From positions 615,732-679,731 of the forward strand of contig JAMYHL010000016.1 in NCBI GenBank assembly GCA_025531455.1: a DNA stretch of 64,000 nucleotides, written 5' to 3'. The position numbers and the translations under genes were made by a program. Source of the DNA: Apiotrichum sp. Y4204 (taxonomy: Eukaryota > Basidiomycota > Tremellomycetes > Trichosporonales > Trichosporonaceae). The notes under the pieces were generated by a model. The model saw nothing but the letters and a program-made list of their open reading frames with translations. It searched no databases and was not told where the DNA came from. This document shows positions 59,156 through 64,000 of this stretch, piece after piece (position 1 is the first letter of the stretch; each line of letters opens with the position of its first letter).

Positions 59156-60247
59156 CTACTCGTCGTGCTCGGACTCGGGGAGGAACTGTGCGACGACCTT
59201 GCGGCCAAAGCTCGCACGGTACGGATGTTTCTGTCCGCGGCGCGCCCTCCTGCGCTGCGTGGTGGCCTCCTGGGCCTCGAGCTGCTTGACGATGCCCATG
59301 AACGCCTTGTGGATGACGGGCCACGCGTCGCCCCGCTTGGTCTCCAGCGCGCCCACGAGCGTCCACGCAAACTCTTCAGGAATCGAAGCGAGAAACTGCG
59401 CGACAACCTGCGAATCCTCCCTCGGCCGTCCCATCCCCGCGAGCTCGTTGACCATGCCCGAAAACTCGGCGACATGCGCACGGAGCCGCTCGCACGTCAT
59501 CTCCTCACCGGGCGGGAGGCGCAGTCGGAGGAACCGCCACACGAGCGCGCGGTGCGCCCGGTCGTCCGTGAACCGTTCCCTGAGCGCAAGATAAATGTCC
59601 CGAGCAGACCACAGCATGTTGACTTCAAGCACCATCGATCCCGCAATAGACTTGAGGAGTGCTTGCCGGGTCCGCAGCTCGTTGCGCGCCCATGTCGCCC
59701 ATTCGCGGGTTTCCTCCTCTGAGAGCTCGCCGCCGCCCTCGAGCGCGCGCCCCGACGGCGCCCTTTTCCCCGCAAAATCCCCCTCGGGGCGAATAATCCC
59801 CCGTTCCCACAGCGACTTGCTCTTGTCGTCGTATTCGGCGCGGAACGGTTCGCGTGGGGGTGTCCGCGAGATGTGTGCGTCGAGATCCCGCGCGCGGAGG
59901 TAGCGCCGCAGTCCGCGGTCCCAGGGAAAGAAGAGGGTCGTGGGGGTCAGGCGCGGGATGTCGGTGATTTCCATCTCGGACGCCGGGCGCGTTCGCGGCG
60001 TGCATGGTGTGCGCGGCGTGCGCGGCGTGCGTGGGTTCCCGGCAGTGTGCGGCGTCGGCGGGCGGGAGTGCCCGCTGCAGCTCTTTGGTGTTGGCGGGCC
60101 TGGGAGGAAGGTCACGACGCGGGGCGTACCCGGCTGCGAGGAGGGAGTGCCTGGTCGCGAGAAGTCGGCTTCAAAGTTGGATAGACGGAGCTGGAGGAGG
60201 GCGGGGCGGCGGGCCGTGGGGCGCCCGGACGAAATGGGTGCGTCCAT
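59156..60247 (-). CDS. Copia-type Gag-like protein (UBN2/DUF4219 type), free-standing
   Basis: Single exon, 363 residues from the first true ATG at 60247. The N-terminal third is Pro/Thr/Arg-rich, with repeats such as TPRTPRTPCTPRTRP. The rest matches the gag polypeptide of LTR copia-type elements: EEETREWATWARNELRTRQ, MVLEVNMLWSARDIYLALRE, RFTDDRAHRALVWRFLRLRL, then FSGMVNELAGMGRPREDSQV and FLASIPEEFAWTLVGAL. There is no CCHC zinc knuckle after it; the protein ends in a basic stretch and ESEHDE. No protease, integrase or reverse-transcriptase sequence lies on either side, and no LTR was seen. The frame is intact over more than 1 kb. It is either a recent solo fragment or a Gag gene kept for a host role. 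Confidence 0.7.
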   Translation of the reverse strand: MDAPISSGRPTARRPALLQLRLSNFEADFSRPGTPSSQPGTPRVVTFLPGPPTPKSCSGHSRPPTPHTAGNPRTPRTPRTPCTPRTRPASEMEITDIPRLTPTTLFFPWDRGLRRYLRARDLDAHISRTPPREPFRAEYDDKSKSLWERGIIRPEGDFAGKRAPSGRALEGGGELSEEETREWATWARNELRTRQALLKSIAGSMVLEVNMLWSARDIYLALRERFTDDRAHRALVWRFLRLRLPPGEEMTCERLRAHVAEFSGMVNELAGMGRPREDSQVVAQFLASIPEEFAWTLVGALETKRGDAWPVIHKAFMGIVKQLEAQEATTQRRRARRGQKHPYRASFGRKVVAQFLPESEHDE

Positions 60248-61478
60248 CGCTGAGAGAGTTGCCACTGGAGCTGTGGGAGGAATGGCGTTTCAAGAGGCAC
60301 TGGTGAAGGTTTTGTAGCTGGTCGACGTGAAGGCAAGAGTGGCAAGAGGGAAGTTGACAAGCAGGAAGAACGGACACCCGACTAGAGTCTACATTATCAA
60401 CTGCTGCACCTCACAAGCGATGGGAAAGAACCATTGCTCGCCTTTCTTTCCTTCTTCTCACGCTCGGGCCCGTCCATCACGGCACCACAAGCCTCACAGA
60501 CCACAGACCACGGATCCACGGATCCACGGATCCACGGACGAGATCACAGCACATTGCATGGCTGCGCTGGCGGTGTCGCACTGTCGCAGGCCCTGCAGTC
60601 GCGCGGTTTCATTCTGCGGTTTCTGTGACGCGCACGAGCCACGTTGAGGGTGCGCCAGGGTCGTCATGGGCGCGCGGGTAAGCCTCAAGTCTGCGAGTCT
60701 GCGAGTCTGCAGTTTCTCGGGCTTTGTCGGTGGGGAGGGTGGAGGGTTCGAGGGCGGCGCACCGGGCTGCGCACAGCGGCGCACAGACCGCGTTTCCCCC
60801 ATCAGCGTCTCAAGGCCTCGGAGCACAACCGCGACCGACACTATTGTCTCCGAGGACCCGGCGCGCAGTGTCCTCCAGAAGTACTGGGAGCTCGGGCCTG
60901 TGTCAAGTGGGGGTCCGGGGGGGAACAAGATGCGTACAAGGAGTGACAGATGTGTGGGAGTGAGATTGGGGGATCCGATGCGATATGCGATATGCGATGC
61001 GATGTCGATGTCGATGTTGAGCAGAACGCCGTCACTGCTGGAAATATCAGGGTGTGGCGACGCCACATTGCAGTTCTGACACCCCCAGCGATGGGTTACA
61101 GTGTTCTGTGGATCTGTGGTCCCTGAGAGCTGAGAGCCCAAGAGCCCCACGCAACCACAAAGCACCACTGGCGCAATGGTCCCCTCGCAGCTCGGCATCA
61201 TGAGACAGCATCGCCGACGACCCCTCGCACGGCGCATGGCTGAATAAGACGCGTCGTTTCATCGTTCCTGTTGACAGTGGGACGAGGTGGCCTCAACTGT
61301 GCGTGTTCCCCCACGCCTTGGTCTGCCCGATTTCCGCCGAGCGGTCGCGAAACGACGACACTGTACCCGGCAGCACTGTACTATATGCATTGTGCGACGT
61401 ATATGCCGAATATATGTCTATGCTACGATATCGTAGTTTTAATGTCATGGCAACGACCAACATACTGCCTCTATCCGC
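60248..61478. other. 1.2-kb intergenic region with simple repeats
   Basis: Upstream of the Gag-like gene and downstream of APS kinase, both minus. It holds three tandem GGATCCAC units (60512-60535) and a simple-repeat patch at 60975-61017 with units GCGATAT and GTCGAT. No credible gene was seen. Confidence 0.5.
60512..60535. repeat. Three tandem GGATCCAC units
   Basis: Perfect 8-bp tandem repeat, about 265 bp upstream of the Gag-like gene start. Confidence 0.7.
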
Positions 61479-62447
61479 TTACGCCTTGATAATGCCCTGG
61501 GCAACGAGGTACTCGAGCACGACCTTGACGGCACCAGTGACGTCCACCTCGTCCGTCTTGATGTGGATCTCGGGCGCCGGCGGGGCCTCGTACGGCGCCG
61601 AGATGCCCGTAAACTCCTTAATCTCCCCCGCCCGCGCCTTCTTGTACAGGCCCTTGGGGTCGCGCTGCTCGACAACAGAAAGCGGCGCGTCGACGAATAC
61701 CTCGATGAACGGAATCGGCGGGTTGTGCTTTGCGTGCAGCTCGCGTGCGAGCTCGCGGTCCGCGACGTACGGCGAGATAAAGGCTGTGAGGGCGAGAGAG
61801 GACGACGACGCAAAGAGGAGCGAGACCTCGCCAATGCGGCGGATCTGGAGTCAGTGGGGGGATACAAATCAGAGATGGGGATACAAGGCAAAGACTGAGC
61901 AATGTTCGGAGATTGTTTCTGTCCACTCCTCTTTGCCATGAACATCCCAGAGTCTCGAAAGAACAGAGGCCCAGAGGCGCACTGACCCAGAGCTCGGCAT
62001 CGAGTATCCCAGCTACGCCCTCCCATATCACTCACGTTCTCAACGCGCGATGCCGGGTCGAACCCGAGGTCCTTGTTCAGCCCGAAGCGGATGTTGTCCC
62101 CGTCAAGGCGGAACGAGTGCAGGCCCTTGTGGAGGAGCGCCTGCTCGAGCGCCGTCGCGATCGTCGACTGTGAGAGTTAGCGCTTTTGTCTGATGAGACG
62201 GAGACGGAGACAGGAATGCAGAGCGCCGGCGTCCCTCCTCCCCTCCCCGTTCCGCCCAACGCTCCGCCCAGCACTCGCCCCTCTCCCCCCGCACTCACCT
62301 TGCCCGAAGCCGAGAGACCCGTAAACCAGATCGTCGCGCCGCGCTGGCCGAGGAGCTCGGCGCGCTCGTCGAGCGTGACCGCGCCTGGAGTCAGTGGGGT
62401 TTCTAGACGCAGGACGTACCGGGATGGAAGGTGATGTTTGTGGCCAT
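61479..62447 (-). CDS. MET14: Adenylylsulfate (APS) kinase
   Basis: Phosphorylates APS to PAPS in sulfate assimilation. Exons (minus): 62420-62447, 62299-62384, 62036-62167, 61479-61844; introns 35, 131 and 191 nt; 203 residues, the usual size. The P-loop GLSASGKST lies at residues 32-40 and is split by intron 2 exactly between Lys38 and Ser39. Further family blocks are [51 protein letters not shown] and [20 protein letters not shown]. Introns 1 and 3 end with the same 15 nt. A TCACGTG element lies 434 bp upstream of the start. The family needs no partner beside it, and no other sulfate gene is in the window. Confidence 0.97.
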
Positions 62448-63154
62448 GGTGCGGGTCATGGGGGGTTGGGGCAGTCGGGGCAGTTGGGGTGGGAGATGAG
62501 AAAGGGGGACGTTCAGCTATGAGCTACAGGATATAAGAACTCGTGAGACAGACTCCATCTCTCCATCTCTATTCGCATTGCCATGACGACCGCGTCCCGT
62601 GCGCACGGAGGCGAACTTGCTCCGGGTCCCGTCTTGGCCCCGTAGCGTCGTGGCTTCGTAGCCTTTGTCGCCATTGTCACTGTCCGTTACCTGGTTTGCT
62701 CGCTGCTGCCTTCGTTTTTCTTCTGAATGGTGTCTTTTGAGCACCTCATATCTCTCATTGTTGCAGTCACTTGCAATCACGTCACAAGTTGTTATTGTCC
62801 ATCACGCGACAGATTCCCGAATTATCTACACTTGGGTACTTGGGCGGGGGGATCGGCGACACGCGAAAAGCATGGAAGAGTCACGTGTTAAGACTCGATT
62901 CGCATATAGCGTATGGCGCATATCCGCCAGGCTGAGCTTGACGTGGCTGGCTCTGTGCACAATCCTCTGCGTCATCCGATCGGGGGAAATGCATTCTTCA
63001 TCGACCTATCAATCCACAATTGACCCGGGCACCCTCCCTCACCGTGCGGCTTGTCAGGCTCACGAGCTCGCCGCTATTCCAATGCTATCCAATTCATTCC
63101 TATCAATTCCTTTGACCTGTCTGACACCGAGCTTTAATGGGGCACAGAGCACTC
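62448..63154. other. Promoter region of APS kinase
   Basis: Between APS kinase and the verprolin-like gene, both minus. It should hold the promoter of the former and 3' UTR of the latter. A TCACGTG site is present. An open frame on the plus strand from 62665 shows no protein likeness. Confidence 0.5.
62881..62887. promoter_or_regulatory. TCACGTG element upstream of APS kinase
   Basis: TCACGTG is the Cbf1-type E-box known from promoters of sulfur-assimilation genes in budding yeast, where it recruits Met4. Here it lies 434 bp upstream of the APS kinase start. Presence is seen; the role is inferred by analogy. Confidence 0.45.
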
Positions 63155-64000
63155 TCACACCTTGTATCCAACACCACCGCCGGTCTCGTTGCCGCTGAGG
63201 TATGTCTTGTGTCCGCCAGTCCACTGGCGAGGGGGAGGGAACATGCCCTTCATCGCAAACGTCCACGCACCGACCACAGCGGGCGGCTCTGGCGTCTCCT
63301 CGTCGTCATGGCCGTTGATGTCGCGCGTGATGACCGCCGAGGCTGCACGGGGACGGGGTACAGCGGCATGGGTCGGGGGAGGCATCATCGACATCGGGCG
63401 GCGCGCAGGGCTTGGTCCGGGTGGCGCAGGAGGCGCATCTCCGGGAGCCTCGACGTTGGAGGACGCGCGAGGACGACCGGGAGGTGGAGTAGGGTTGGAT
63501 CCGGAACGGAGACGGCCGGCTGCGGCAAGAGCTCGGGCCGCGGGGCTCATCCCCGCGGGTGGAGCAGGCGCATCGTCGTCATCGTCAGGAGGCGCCGGCG
63601 AACGAGGCGCGGGAGAAGCAGCGGTGCGGAGGACTGGCGGAGGCATCACCGCTCGCCTCGGAGGGGGGGCGTTATCGCGGGCAGGAGGAGGGGGTGGCGC
63701 AGGCGGAGGTGTCGAAGAGGCCGACATTGTGGGACGACGAGGGAGCGGGGGTGCCGGCGGCTCAGGACCAGGAGGGACGCTGCGTGCAGGCGGCGGCGGG
63801 GGGACGTGCGAGTTGCGCATGGGGAGAGTGGGCGGACCGGTTGGACGAGGGGGAGGCGGCGGTGCGCGAGGGGGCGTCGCCGATCCATGAGCCGGAGGGG
63901 GTGGGGGCACGCTGCGACCAGCCGCACCTGAGCTCGGCCGGCCTGGAAGAGGGGGTGCGCGGTTCGGGAGAGGAGGGGGTGCTGGACTGCTACGCGCAGG
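63155..64000 (-). CDS. Verprolin/WIP-like Pro-rich actin regulator, 5' part beyond the window
   Basis: The frame is open from the right edge to the stop at 63155, so about 281 C-terminal residues are in the window and the start is missing. The sequence is dominated by poly-Pro runs (PPPPPP blocks with Arg, Ala and Ser), which in this family bind profilin and SH3 domains. The C-terminus reads AWTFAMKGMFPPPRQWTGGH and then KTYLSG, close to the WASP-binding end of yeast Vrp1 (LPAPRKYTGGRKVYPS) and of WIP (W.F.....LPPP..F....R.YPS). It is therefore a likely partner of Las17/WASP in Arp2/3-driven actin assembly at endocytic sites. The WH2 region would be upstream, outside the window. The opposite strand is also open here, but that is a shadow of the GC-rich repeats. 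Confidence 0.75.
   Translation of the reverse strand, partial: PARSSPAPPPLPNRAPPLPGRPSSGAAGRSVPPPPPAHGSATPPRAPPPPPRPTGPPTLPMRNSHVPPPPPARSVPPGPEPPAPPLPRRPTMSASSTPPPAPPPPPARDNAPPPRRAVMPPPVLRTAASPAPRSPAPPDDDDDAPAPPAGMSPAARALAAAGRLRSGSNPTPPPGRPRASSNVEAPGDAPPAPPGPSPARRPMSMMPPPTHAAVPRPRAASAVITRDINGHDDEETPEPPAVVGAWTFAMKGMFPPPRQWTGGHKTYLSGNETGGGVGYKV

Noticed and set aside
63137..63931. Long plus-strand frames opposite the verprolin-like gene
   Set aside because: Gly/Arg-rich mirror images of poly-Pro codons on the minus strand, where the WASP-binding C-terminus is recognisable.
1..64000. CRISPR arrays, biosynthetic gene cluster or intact transposon
   Set aside because: No regularly spaced repeats with spacers, no PKS/NRPS/terpene enzymes, and no transposase or reverse transcriptase frames were seen.

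Overview
The window comes from a GC-rich, intron-rich fungal genome, most likely a basidiomycete yeast of the Tremellomycetes. I lean to Trichosporonales, but only from gene structure and protein resemblance; no rRNA marker is present. Almost every gene is split by short introns (commonly 34-60 nt) with GTGAGT/GTATGT-type donors and CTAAC/CTGAC/CTAAT branch-like motifs just before the acceptor. I rebuilt the exons by hand and checked each junction for reading phase.

Layout. 1-5402 (+): an ABCC/MRP-type ABC transporter whose 5' end is off the left edge. 5403-18099: 12.7 kb with no convincing gene, holding old diverged direct repeats and, towards its right end, a pyrimidine-rich leader. 18100-26300: a bZIP transcription factor (+), a hotdog thioesterase (+), a seven-helix opsin-related protein of the HSP30/MRH1 type (-) and an unknown protein with one membrane segment (-). 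29455-33893: a vacuolar Ca2+/H+ exchanger (+) convergent with alanine aminotransferase (-). 35831-42001: a small MGNC protein (-) divergent from translin (+), the mRNA-export adaptor Yra1/ALY (+), and a VTC1-type polyphosphate-complex subunit (-). 42498-42599: a tRNA-like element. 42873-60247: a BTB protein (-), a Gln-rich protein (+), a very large Mus7/MMS22 replication-repair protein (+) and an isolated copia-Gag-like gene (-). 61479-64000: APS kinase (-) and the C-terminal part of a verprolin/WIP-like protein (-) cut by the right edge.

The genes do not form a pathway cluster; this is mainly a core-gene region. The points most worth a second look are: the opsin-like protein, which has lost the retinal lysine and both proton-relay acids; the 934-nt structured intron in the YRA1 gene, which parallels the autoregulatory intron of budding yeast YRA1; the free-standing Gag-like gene; the gene desert with decayed repeats; and two perfect CRE palindromes. 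No CRISPR array, intact transposon or secondary-metabolite cluster was seen.
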